Assembly: GCF_025995235.1 (NCBI RefSeq)
Contig: NZ_BAPT01000056.1
Span: 1 to 64,000 of the forward strand
DNA length: 64,000 bases
Reading direction: 5' to 3'
DNA from: Ameyamaea chiangmaiensis
GTDB taxonomy: Bacteria > Pseudomonadota > Alphaproteobacteria > Acetobacterales > Acetobacteraceae
Part shown: positions 25,431-33,859 of the stretch, piece after piece
Position numbering within the stretch: position 1 is the stretch's first letter
Layout of the letters: each line of letters starts with the position of its first letter
Translations under genes and position numbers: made by a program
The notes under the pieces: generated by a model
What the model saw: the letters and a program-made list of their open reading frames with translations, nothing else
The model's database searches: none
What the model was told of the DNA's origin: nothing

Positions 25431-26662
25431 AAGCCGCGGAATTGATCGACCGGACGGACGAGCGCCTCCACCGCTCGGACAGCCCGGTCGACACGATCAG
25501 GCTGTTCCTCGACCGCATACGCAGCGGGGAGCTGGGCTCCCTGCCGGTCATCGTCGGCCTCGTGCTGATCTGTGGCGTCTTCGAAGGCCTGAACAGCGTC
25601 TTTCTCTCGAGCGGCAACCTCGTCAATCTCCTGTACGATTCGTCGACGATCGGCGTCATCTCCCTGGGTATCGTGGGTATCCTGATGGTGGGCGAGATCG
25701 ATCTCTCGGTCGGATCGGTCAGCGGCTTTTCGTCGGCGCTGGTGGGCGTGCTGTGGGTCAACATGGGCTGGCCGGTGTGGGCCGCGATCGCTGCGGCTAT
25801 TGCCTGTGGCGCGGTCATCGGTCTGGTATACGCCTTCTTGTTCAATCGCTTCAGCATGCCGAGTTTCGTCTCCACCCTGTCGGGCCTTCTGGCGATCCTC
25901 GGGCTGCAATTGTATATTCTCGGCGACACCGGCTCGATCAACCTGCCGTATGGGTCGCGCCTTGTGACGTTTGGCCAGTCGGCGTTCGTTCCGCCACCGA
26001 TTGCCTATGCGGCGGCAGTTCTGGCCGGGCTCGCGCTGTTCGCCACCGAATTGCGCACGGCACGGCGTCGGCGCGGGGCCGACCTGTCGTCACGGTCCGT
26101 GCGCTCCATTGCCGGGCGGGCGTTGCTGCTGGGTGCGGTTCTGGCTGCCCTGGTGTTCTATCTCGATCGGGACGCTGGCGTTCCGTGGATGCTGTGCCTG
26201 TTCATCGCGCTCGTGCTGCTGCTGAACTATACCCTGACGCGCACGCGCTGGGGCCGCGCGATGACTGCTGTCGGCGGCAACCGCGAAGCGGCGCGGCGCG
26301 CGGGCATCAATGTCGCGCGCGCCTATACCTCGGCGTTCGTGATGTGTTCGGTGCTGGCCTCGATCGGTGGCATTCTCGCCTCCGCGCGTCTTGCTTCGGC
26401 CAGTCAGCAGGCGGGCACGGGGGACGTCAATCTGGACGCGATCGCCGCCGCCGTGATCGGAGGCACCAGCCTGTTCGGCGGTCGGGGAAGTGCGTACTCC
26501 GCCCTGCTCGGCATCGTCGTTATCCAGGCGATTTCGAACGGCCTGACGCTGCTCGATCTGTCGTCGTCGCTGCGGTACATGATCACCGGTTCCGTGCTGG
26601 CCATCGCGGTCATCGTGGACTCGCTGACGCGCCGTTCCCGTCTTTCCCACGGGCGTGCCTGA
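25427..26662 (+). CDS. Sugar ABC transporter permease (XylH/FrcC-like)
   Basis: A 411-residue integral membrane protein, longer than the usual 330 residues and similar in size to XylH. Conserved stretches are GEIDLSVGSVSGFSSALVG, RTRWGRAMTAVGGNREAARR (the ATPase contact) and AAVIGGTSLFGGRGSAYSALLG. The ATG at 25427 overlaps the ATPase stop by four bases. As the only permease of the operon it probably forms a homodimer. After its stop there are 42 bp before rbtD. Confidence 0.92.
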   Translation: MKAAELIDRTDERLHRSDSPVDTIRLFLDRIRSGELGSLPVIVGLVLICGVFEGLNSVFLSSGNLVNLLYDSSTIGVISLGIVGILMVGEIDLSVGSVSGFSSALVGVLWVNMGWPVWAAIAAAIACGAVIGLVYAFLFNRFSMPSFVSTLSGLLAILGLQLYILGDTGSINLPYGSRLVTFGQSAFVPPPIAYAAAVLAGLALFATELRTARRRRGADLSSRSVRSIAGRALLLGAVLAALVFYLDRDAGVPWMLCLFIALVLLLNYTLTRTRWGRAMTAVGGNREAARRAGINVARAYTSAFVMCSVLASIGGILASARLASASQQAGTGDVNLDAIAAAVIGGTSLFGGRGSAYSALLGIVVIQAISNGLTLLDLSSSLRYMITGSVLAIAVIVDSLTRRSRLSHGRA

Positions 26663-26704
26663 CGGCGCGCCCCAACGTCGGCTCCGGCCGACGAGCGAGG
26701 ACTT

Positions 26705-27439
26705 ATGAGCGAATACTTTGACCTCTCCGGAAAGGTTGCCATCGTCACCGGTGCAGCCTCGGGCATCGGACTGGCCTGCGCCCGGTCCCTTCTGGCCGCC
26801 GGCGCGCGCGTGGCGCTGGCCGATATCGACGTTGCGCGTCTGCGCGCCCTGACGGCTGAACTGGGGCCTGCCAGCGCACCCGTCATGGTCGATCTGATGG
26901 ACCCGCACAGCATCGGACGGCTTGTGCCCACGGTGCTGGACCTGTTCGGCCAGGTCGACGTGCTGCATGCTAACGCGGGTTCGTATGTCGGAGGGCCGAT
27001 CGCCGACGGCGATCCCGATGCGTGGGACAGGATGTTGTATCTCAACATCAACGCGGCATTTCGCTGTGTGCGGGAGGTATTGCCGCACATGATCGGGCGA
27101 GGGACCGGCGACATCGTGATGACCAGTTCGGTCGCCGGACTGGTGCCGGTGGTCTGGGAGCCGATCTATACTGCATCGAAACATGCGGTTCAGGCCTTCA
27201 TCCATACCGTGCGCCGTCAGGTCGCGCCGAACGGCATTCGGGTGGGCGGTGTTGCCCCCGGACCGGTGATCACCGGTTTGCTGAAAGACTGGCCCAAGGA
27301 AAAGATGGACGAGGCCCTGGCCGCGCACAGCCTGATGGAGCCGCAAATGGTAGCGGACGCGGTCATGTTCATGCTGACACGCCCGCGTACCGTCACCGTG
27401 CGCGATCTGGTGATCGTGCCGCAGAGCCTAGATCTGTAA
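26705..27439 (+). CDS. rbtD: Ribitol 2-dehydrogenase (SDR)
   Basis: A 244-residue classical short-chain dehydrogenase with TGAASGIG at the cofactor site, the NAG block in HANAGSYVGGP, catalytic Ser in SSVAGLVPVVWEP and YTASK. It matches the remembered Klebsiella ribitol dehydrogenase closely across its length, including GDPDAWDRMLYLNINAAFRC, RRQVAPNGIRVG, GPVITGLLKDWPKEKMDEAL and the C-terminus RTVTVRDLVIVPQSLDL. The enzyme oxidises ribitol to D-ribulose with NAD. RBS GAGGAC precedes the ATG. No pentulose kinase gene follows in the operon. Confidence 0.88.
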   Translation: MSEYFDLSGKVAIVTGAASGIGLACARSLLAAGARVALADIDVARLRALTAELGPASAPVMVDLMDPHSIGRLVPTVLDLFGQVDVLHANAGSYVGGPIADGDPDAWDRMLYLNINAAFRCVREVLPHMIGRGTGDIVMTSSVAGLVPVVWEPIYTASKHAVQAFIHTVRRQVAPNGIRVGGVAPGPVITGLLKDWPKEKMDEALAAHSLMEPQMVADAVMFMLTRPRTVTVRDLVIVPQSLDL

Positions 27440-27456
27440 GAGCATAGGAAAATACA

Positions 27457-28221
27457 ATGAGTATAGAAATAAATCTGACGGGAAAGCGCGCGATCGTCAC
27501 AGGCGGGACGCGCGGCATCGGACTGGCATGTGCCGCGATGTTGGGACAGGCCGGAGCGTCAGTGGTGATCACCGGGCGCGATCGCGGTGTCGGTGAGCGC
27601 GCCGAGGCGCAGTTGTCATCACGGGGTGTATCGGCGTCCTTCTTGCCGGTGGATGTCACGTCCGAGGATGACGTCGTGCAGGCGTTTTCCATTCTGGCAC
27701 CGGACGGGATCGACATTCTGGTCAATAGTGCCGGCGTCGCGCGCCACCAGAGTTTTCTCGAGGTCGACGCGCGGCATTGGTCCGACATCGTCGATACGAA
27801 TTTCAAGGGGACATATCTGTGCAGTCGAGAGGCGGCACGGCATATGGTCAAGGCCGGCCGGGGCGGCTCCATGGTCAATATCGGGTCGATCTCCGGTCTG
27901 ATCTCCAACATTCCCCAGCATCAGGCGCTGTACAATGCGTCGAAGGCGGCGGTTCATATGCTGACGAAATCGCTGGCCAGTGAGCTGGTGGGTGAGAATA
28001 TCCGTGTCAACGCGGTCGCGCCGGGCTATATCGCGACGGAGATGACCAAAGGCGGTCTGGAAAATCCCGAATGGTCACCGGTGTGGATCGACATGACGCC
28101 GATGCGCCGGCCGGGCGAGCCTGATGAAGTCGCGTCCGCCGTCGTGTTTCTCGCGTCCCCGCTGGCCAGCTACATCACGGGCGACGTAATGGTGATCGAC
28201 GGCGGCTACACGACGCGCTGA
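27457..28221 (+). CDS. SDR family polyol/sugar dehydrogenase
   Basis: A 254-residue classical SDR: TGGTRGIG cofactor motif, DILVNSAGVARHQ, catalytic Ser in NIGSISGLISNIP, YNASKAA, and the C-terminal ITGDVMVIDGGYTTR. It resembles polyol dehydrogenases such as D-threitol, sorbitol or arabinitol enzymes more than fatty acid reductases, but I cannot fix the substrate. It lies 17 bp after rbtD and is the last gene of the operon, so a second polyol or sugar in the same pathway is likely. Confidence 0.85.
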   Translation: MSIEINLTGKRAIVTGGTRGIGLACAAMLGQAGASVVITGRDRGVGERAEAQLSSRGVSASFLPVDVTSEDDVVQAFSILAPDGIDILVNSAGVARHQSFLEVDARHWSDIVDTNFKGTYLCSREAARHMVKAGRGGSMVNIGSISGLISNIPQHQALYNASKAAVHMLTKSLASELVGENIRVNAVAPGYIATEMTKGGLENPEWSPVWIDMTPMRRPGEPDEVASAVVFLASPLASYITGDVMVIDGGYTTR

Positions 28222-28222
28222 T

Positions 28223-28246
28223 GCCGGCTGGCGTCTGGGCGCCGGC
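28223..28246. terminator. Hairpin between convergent operons
   Basis: GCCGGC repeats at 28223-28228 and 28241-28246 and can pair, with GGCG/CGCC allowing alternative inner pairing. It occupies the 28 bp between the ends of the two convergent sugar operons. There is no long T-run, so strength is uncertain; it could act on both strands. Confidence 0.4.
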
Positions 28247-28249
28247 GCT

Positions 28250-29191
28250 TCAACGCGCTGGCGGTCCGTCAAGGTTTGCGCAAAACTCTACAAAGGCCTC
28301 ATACGTGGGGAAGGACGTCTGTGTGCCTTCGGCCGTCACGGACATGGCGGCGTAGCGCGCGGCGCGCGTCAGGCTCTCCACGAGCGGCGTTCCGGAAGCA
28401 TAGTGTGCGGCAAAGGCACCGATAAACGCATCCCCGGCGCCGGTCGTATCACGAACGGCGACGTGCACCGGCGGGATAAGCCTGGTCTGCTCCGCGTTGA
28501 CCAGCAGCGCTCCGTGCGCGCCTAGCGTTACCACAACGGTGCTGATTCCGTGTGCCAGAAGGTGGCGCGCGGCGGCGGCGGCATCTTCGGGCGTATCGGC
28601 ACGGTGTCCGGTCAGAATGGCCAGTTCGGTCTGGTTGGGCATGAAGAAGTCGACCCCGACCAGCCTGTCGAGTGCGAGGTCCGGCACGGCGGGCGCCGGG
28701 TTGAGAATGATCCGTCGACCGTGACGCCGCGCCCAGTCGATTGCGTAATACACCGTATCGAGCGGAATTTCGAGTTGCAGAAGGATAAGATCGCACGTCA
28801 GCAGGGCGGGTGCGGCAGCGTCGACATCGGAGGGCGCCAGATCGGCGTTGGCGCCCTTTACGATCAGAATACGATTCTCGCCGTTTTCGTCGACGAAGAT
28901 CGGGGCTACGCCGCTCGTCATGCCGGGCACCCGTCGGACGTGCCCCGCGTCGATGTCCAGATGTGCGAAATTGCCCAGCGTCCCGTCCGCGAACAGGTCG
29001 TCGCCCACGCATCCGACCATGGTCACGGCGGCGCCCAGCCTGGCCGCCGCTACCGCCTGGTTCGCCCCCTTTCCGCCATGTCCCAACGCGAACCGGGGCG
29101 CTTCGAGTGTCTCGCCGGCGTCCGGCATGCGTCTGATCGTGGTCACAAGATCGACCATGCAACTGCCGATCACACCGATGCGAGCGTTCAT
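28250..29191 (-). CDS. Ribokinase-family sugar kinase (ribokinase or deoxyribokinase)
   Basis: A 313-residue PfkB-family kinase. GHGGKGANQAVAAARLGA near residue 40 is the ribokinase substrate signature. DTTGAGDAFIGAFAAHYASG near residue 245 carries the catalytic Asp and anion hole. It phosphorylates the 5-OH of ribose or deoxyribose in the cytoplasm. In an operon with deoC and a mutarotase-like gene, deoxyribokinase (DeoK-like) is as likely as RbsK, since the two families cannot be parted by eye. The start at 29191 overlaps the upstream gene by four bases; a start two codons earlier is possible. Confidence 0.88.
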   Translation of the reverse strand: MNARIGVIGSCMVDLVTTIRRMPDAGETLEAPRFALGHGGKGANQAVAAARLGAAVTMVGCVGDDLFADGTLGNFAHLDIDAGHVRRVPGMTSGVAPIFVDENGENRILIVKGANADLAPSDVDAAAPALLTCDLILLQLEIPLDTVYYAIDWARRHGRRIILNPAPAVPDLALDRLVGVDFFMPNQTELAILTGHRADTPEDAAAAARHLLAHGISTVVVTLGAHGALLVNAEQTRLIPPVHVAVRDTTGAGDAFIGAFAAHYASGTPLVESLTRAARYAAMSVTAEGTQTSFPTYEAFVEFCANLDGPPAR

Positions 29192-30297
29192 GCGCACTCT
29201 CCGACTGCATGGGAAAGCGATGCGAGGTGGGCGGCCATGACGTCGGCCTCGGGCGATGTCAGGTGGCCAAGACGGACGGTAAACTGCGTGCTGTCACCAG
29301 CGGGAAGAAGACGTATCGTCCCCTTGGCCTTTTCGGCACTGTAGCCTTCGGGTTCGCACGTGGCAGGAAGCGCGAAGGCGGCGACGGCATAGTCCGCGTT
29401 GTGGACGATCCAGCGGGCACAGACGGGAAACTCGTCCGGCCTGTACTGCACGGCGAACGCGGCACCGTCCGGATGGCGCAGCATCAGGAGCGTTTTCTGT
29501 TCGGCGTCGACTCGCTGATCGCGAATGTAGAAGACCTGTTCAGGATCGTAGAGCGCCGGTTCGCGCAAGTATTCCATCCGCCCCGGGTTGCCGGTCACAG
29601 TGTCGAGGAAGGCACGATAGGCGGCCGTCGGCGCCACGTGCGCCGGTATGACGCGCCGTGTTGCGACATGTTCCGGATCATACGGTACGCTTTGACCAAT
29701 CCGGCCGTCCTGCACGAACGCGAAATTCGCATGCAGCATATACATCAGTTCCATGGGCTGGCCGGACCGGTTCTCGACGTTCAGCGAGACGTCGAACAGG
29801 GCCTGCCCGGCGCGCAGTGTGATGGACGGTCGTGCCCGGTAGTGCGGCCCGAAGGCGATGACGTGGTCGCGCTCGCTCACCAGCCGCAGGGCGGTCTCGC
29901 CGTCGATCGTCACGAGGTCCAGCCATGCGGCGCGCATGGGTGCGCACGCAAACTCGCCATGGGCCGCATGATCGTCGCCTTTGGCCGGAACCCCGTTCCG
30001 CAAAAGCCCGCTATGAAACGCGAAGCCTCCATACGTGCCGCCGATCTCCGCCGCTGGTTGGGGAATGTCCAGCGGGCCGCGCATGGCAAGGTCAGTCCCA
30101 TCGAAACGGGCCTGCCAGATGATCTGACCCATCCATGGAAGGACGACCAGTTCGCCGCGCGTGTTGGACAGGCGGAGGCCGACGATACCGGACACGTAGC
30201 GGAACAGGCTCGCGCGCAGCGTCGGCGTTTCGAGAATCGTACGTTCGTCCCGGTGGGCCTGATCCGGGTCGAGCGCGACGGTCGCGATCACGTTCAT
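29188..30297 (-). CDS. DUF4432 / aldose 1-epimerase-like protein
   Basis: A 369-residue protein with the galactose-mutarotase beta-sandwich pattern: LVVLPWMGQIIWQARFDG near the start, GGFAFHSGLLRNG, HGEFACAPMRAAWLD, and NVENRSGQPMELMYMLHANF. Members of DUF4432 are usually encoded with sugar uptake and catabolic genes and are thought to interconvert sugar anomers. ATG 30297 is chosen; a further ten upstream codons overlap the permease stop. Together with the kinase and DeoC it fits the mutarotase step (DeoM-like) of deoxyribose use; this is inference from context. Confidence 0.75.
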   Translation of the reverse strand: MNVIATVALDPDQAHRDERTILETPTLRASLFRYVSGIVGLRLSNTRGELVVLPWMGQIIWQARFDGTDLAMRGPLDIPQPAAEIGGTYGGFAFHSGLLRNGVPAKGDDHAAHGEFACAPMRAAWLDLVTIDGETALRLVSERDHVIAFGPHYRARPSITLRAGQALFDVSLNVENRSGQPMELMYMLHANFAFVQDGRIGQSVPYDPEHVATRRVIPAHVAPTAAYRAFLDTVTGNPGRMEYLREPALYDPEQVFYIRDQRVDAEQKTLLMLRHPDGAAFAVQYRPDEFPVCARWIVHNADYAVAAFALPATCEPEGYSAEKAKGTIRLLPAGDSTQFTVRLGHLTSPEADVMAAHLASLSHAVGECA

Positions 30298-30301
30298 GAC
30301 C

Positions 30302-31312
30302 CTAGCGCCGCCGCTGCCGCAGGGCATTGAGGGCGATCGACAGCAGCAGAAACGCGCCCCAGATGAAGTCGACCAGAAAGTTGGAAAATCGCATCAGCTG
30401 AAGTCCGGACGACAGCAGCATCAAGGCAAACAGCGCGAGCGTGACCCCCCAGACGGAGCCACGGCCGCCCGCGGGGTTCGTTCCGCCCAATACCGCGATC
30501 AGAACGGCCTGCAAAAGGTAGGAGATGCCATAATCGGATTTTGCAGCGTTGGTTCGCGCCGAGAGAAGAATGCCCGCTGTCGCCGCCAGCGTCCCGCTCA
30601 GGATGTAGGACAGCAGAACCGTTCGCCCGGTGCGCAGTCCGCTGAACGTCGCGGCGCGCGTGTTGGTCCCGATCAGCTTTAACGACAACCCGAACGGTGT
30701 GCGTGTCAGCAGACCGCCGATGGTGCCGGCGATGACGATAAAGATCACCAGCGGAGCCGCGACGCCGAGCACGCGTCCGTTGCCGATGGCGCTCCACGCC
30801 CCGGGAAAACCGACGATGGCCGGCCCGCCGGTCAGTACCAGCGCGATGCCGGTGAAAATCTGTCCCGAACCGATGGTGGCCAGGATGGGGGTAACGCGCG
30901 CGCGGGTGATCAGAAGGCCGTTGATCGCGCCGCCGACGATGCCTGCCGTCACGGCTATCCCGATCCCGCCGCACAGGACCGCCGCTCCCGCGTGGCGCAG
31001 ATCCGGGCCGGAGGCGCCGGCTGTTGCATGGAAGAACAGACCGGCGAGTATGCCAGCAAGGTTGGCCAGCCCGATGACCGACAGGTCGATGCCGCCGCTG
31101 AGCATCGTCAGCATCATCGCGATCGACAGCAGCCCAAGTTCAGGTGCCATGTAGGTGATCGAATCAAACACATAAGGCCGCAGGAAGCGCTGCGGGTTGA
31201 GCGACGCCATCAGGATGAACACCACGACGGCCAGTGCGGCCATCTGCACCAGTGCGGGGTCCACTCGTCTGGGGCGCAGCGCGAGCATCCGGCGTGCGGG
31301 TGTGGCGGTCAT
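30302..31312 (-). CDS. Sugar ABC transporter permease, second of pair
   Basis: A 336-residue permease of the RbsC/YtfT class with about eight to ten hydrophobic segments. Conserved blocks are LSGGIDLSVIGLANLAGILAG, TRTPFGLSLKLIGTNTRAA and AVLGGTNPAGGRGSVWGV. It overlaps the other permease gene by four bases. Two different permeases in one operon point to a heterodimeric channel, as in the Lsr and Ytf/rhamnose-type transporters. Confidence 0.9.
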   Translation of the reverse strand: MTATPARRMLALRPRRVDPALVQMAALAVVVFILMASLNPQRFLRPYVFDSITYMAPELGLLSIAMMLTMLSGGIDLSVIGLANLAGILAGLFFHATAGASGPDLRHAGAAVLCGGIGIAVTAGIVGGAINGLLITRARVTPILATIGSGQIFTGIALVLTGGPAIVGFPGAWSAIGNGRVLGVAAPLVIFIVIAGTIGGLLTRTPFGLSLKLIGTNTRAATFSGLRTGRTVLLSYILSGTLAATAGILLSARTNAAKSDYGISYLLQAVLIAVLGGTNPAGGRGSVWGVTLALFALMLLSSGLQLMRFSNFLVDFIWGAFLLLSIALNALRQRRR

Positions 31313-32331
31313 GCGGCAATCCTCCGATCACGCCAGGAGGTCGCCGCAGCGGCGAGAATGACGATCGAGCCGGTGACGATGCGTTGCCAGGTGGTGTCGA
31401 TATGCATGATGATCAGGGAGTTGGTGAGCAACACAAGCGTGAAGACGCCGAGCATCGTGCCCATGACACTGCCGCGACCGCCGAAAATGCTGGTGCCTCC
31501 AAGGACGACGGCGGCGATGACGTCCAGTTCTATACCCACCATGTCGCGCGGGTTGGCCACCCAGATCATCGAGCCGTGCAGCAGGCCCGTACATCCGGCC
31601 AGCGCACCGGCCATGCCGTAGATGAAAAAAATCGTGGTGCGGACGTTGAATCCGGCGCGCCGTGCGGCCTCCTCGCTGCCGCCGAGTGCGAAAATGCTGC
31701 GTCCGATCAGTGTGTGGCGCAGCATCAGGTGAACCATGACGGCCAATGCGGCATAGAGCACAACCATCGTCGACAGGCCGTTGCCGCCACCGACAGAGCG
31801 AAGGAATTCCAGCCGCCCGAAGCCGATCAACGCCGGGGGCATGCGGTCTATATTGATCTGGCTGGACCCGACGGCGCCAAGCAACAGGCCGCGCACTGCC
31901 GTGCCGGTGCCCAGTGTGACGATCAGCGGGATCATGCGCAGGCCATAGACGAATAATCCGTTGATCAGTCCAAGAAGAAGCCCGATCATCGTCGCGACGG
32001 CGAAGGGCAGCACGACACCGTCATATCCCAGTGCGATCATGCCCTTGATCGTGAGATACATTGCGGCGATGGCGAAGGCGGGAAACGACACGTCGATGCC
32101 ACCGGACAGCATGACGATCATCACGCCCAACGCCAGAATCCCGGTGATGACATTCGCCCGCAGAAGGCTGAACAGATTGGCGGCGTCCCAGAAGGCCGGA
32201 TTGATGCTGCCGATCACGACCATCGCGACGACCGCCAGACCGCCGACCCCAAGTTCCGGACGCTTGAGAACCCAGGCCAGACGTGGAGAGTCGGCGCGGC
32301 CCGAAAGGACGGGGGTAAGGGTATTGCTCAT
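31309..32331 (-). CDS. Sugar ABC transporter permease, first of pair
   Basis: A 340-residue RbsC-like permease: LSGGIDVSFPAFAIAAMY, RHTLIGRSIFALGGSEEAAR (ATPase contact) and AVVLGGTSIFGGRGSVMGT. It overlaps the ATPase stop by four bases upstream and the second permease by four bases downstream. It should pair with that permease in the inner membrane. Confidence 0.9.
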   Translation of the reverse strand: MSNTLTPVLSGRADSPRLAWVLKRPELGVGGLAVVAMVVIGSINPAFWDAANLFSLLRANVITGILALGVMIVMLSGGIDVSFPAFAIAAMYLTIKGMIALGYDGVVLPFAVATMIGLLLGLINGLFVYGLRMIPLIVTLGTGTAVRGLLLGAVGSSQINIDRMPPALIGFGRLEFLRSVGGGNGLSTMVVLYAALAVMVHLMLRHTLIGRSIFALGGSEEAARRAGFNVRTTIFFIYGMAGALAGCTGLLHGSMIWVANPRDMVGIELDVIAAVVLGGTSIFGGRGSVMGTMLGVFTLVLLTNSLIIMHIDTTWQRIVTGSIVILAAAATSWRDRRIAA

Positions 32332-33845
32332 GCCAGTTCTCTCAGGCGGTCCGACAACGCGCGCTCGGCCCGGCGGGTCTCGTATGGTCCGTTGCGCGTG
32401 TCGGCTACCTCGTCGACAAGGCGACCGCGATGCATGACCAGAACACGGTTACAGTTCCCGATGAGCTCGGGCAGGTCGTCGGAGATCATGATGACCGCCA
32501 TGCCGTGTTCGCGGGCGAGGCGACGCACCGTGCGATGAATGCCGGCCTTGGAGCCGACATCCACGCCGACGGTCGGACCGTTGAGGATCAGAATACGGGG
32601 GTGGCGCAACAGCCACCGGCCGATCACCACGCGTTGCTGGTTGCCCCCCGATAACTCGACGACGGGTCGTTCGCCGGTCGGCGTCGCGATGGCCATGTCC
32701 CGGATGGCTGAAGCGGCTGCGTCACGCATGGCCTCAGGCCGCAGAACGCCGCCGCGCGACAACCGGTCGAACGACGCGCAGAGCAGGTTGATATCGATGG
32801 ACTCCGGCAGGAACAGCCCTTCGGTCAGCCGATCCTCGGGCACGTAGGCGATGCGGTTGGCGATGGCGTGGCGCACAGAACGCAGTGCCACATCCCGGCC
32901 ATCGATCTGCACGGTTCCTGTGTAAGACGGCAATAATCCGAACAAGGCGAGTGCGAGCTCGGTTCGCCCGGATCCGAGCAGACCGGACACGCCGACGATC
33001 TCGCCCGCGCCAATCGTCAGGTTGATGTCGTGAAGGACGCCTCGAACGGACAGGTCGCGCACGGCCAGGACCGGGTGTGTGGCAGGAGAGGCATCCCACA
33101 AGTAAGGATCCTCGGCGATCTCGCTGCCGGTCATAAGGCGCGTAATGCCCGCTTCGTCGAACTGGCCGATCGGGCCGCCGGCGACCACAAGGCCAGAGCG
33201 CAGGATCGTGATCCTCTCGCTGATGGCGAGCATTTCGCGCATCTTATGGCTGACGAACAAAACGGCGATGCCACGCGACTGGATGTCGCGCACGACGTCG
33301 AACAGGGCAGCGACCTCGCGGCTTGTCAGGGTCGTGGTCGGCTCGTCCATGATCAGCAGAAGCGGATCGGCCATGAGAGCGCGTGCGATCGCCACGAGTT
33401 GCCGCCCGGAGGTGGGCAGGCTGTCGACCGTTGCGTCGAGATCGAGAGCGACACCAAGCCGATCGACGGCGGCTTGCGCATGCGCGCGCATGCGGCGCCA
33501 GTTGACCAGTCGTCGTCCGGCGCGGACCTCCGCGCCAAGCGCGAGGTTTTCGGCGACCGTCAGATTCCCGAACAGCGAGAAATCCTGATAAATGACCTGA
33601 ATCCCGTGGGCGATGGCCAGACGGGGCGTCATGGTATCGACCAGCGTTCCGTCGACCAGGATGTGCCCGCGATCGATCGTGTTCACACCGGATACGATCT
33701 TGATCAGGGTCGATTTGCCTGAGCCGTTTTCTCCGGCGAGACAGTGAATCTCGCCGGGCATGATGCTGAGCGACACGCCGTCCAGCGCCTTGACGCCCCC
33801 GAAGTGGCGCACGACGTCGCGAAGTTCGAGAAGGGGCGCGGTCAT
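32328..33845 (-). CDS. Sugar ABC transporter ATPase, two fused ABC domains
   Basis: A 505-residue RbsA/XylG-type protein. Domain 1 has Walker A GENGSGKST and Walker B LLIMDEPTTTLTSRE with switch region FVSHKMRE. Domain 2 (from about residue 255) has the degenerate loop GLLGSGRTELALALFG, signature LSGGNQQRV and Walker B ILILNGPTVGVDVG, in which the catalytic Asp-Glu pair is changed to Asn-Gly. Degenerate second domains are normal in this class. It energises the two permeases beside it. Confidence 0.93.
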   Translation of the reverse strand: MTAPLLELRDVVRHFGGVKALDGVSLSIMPGEIHCLAGENGSGKSTLIKIVSGVNTIDRGHILVDGTLVDTMTPRLAIAHGIQVIYQDFSLFGNLTVAENLALGAEVRAGRRLVNWRRMRAHAQAAVDRLGVALDLDATVDSLPTSGRQLVAIARALMADPLLLIMDEPTTTLTSREVAALFDVVRDIQSRGIAVLFVSHKMREMLAISERITILRSGLVVAGGPIGQFDEAGITRLMTGSEIAEDPYLWDASPATHPVLAVRDLSVRGVLHDINLTIGAGEIVGVSGLLGSGRTELALALFGLLPSYTGTVQIDGRDVALRSVRHAIANRIAYVPEDRLTEGLFLPESIDINLLCASFDRLSRGGVLRPEAMRDAAASAIRDMAIATPTGERPVVELSGGNQQRVVIGRWLLRHPRILILNGPTVGVDVGSKAGIHRTVRRLAREHGMAVIMISDDLPELIGNCNRVLVMHRGRLVDEVADTRNGPYETRRAERALSDRLRELA

Positions 33846-33859
33846 GCCGGCACTCCGCG

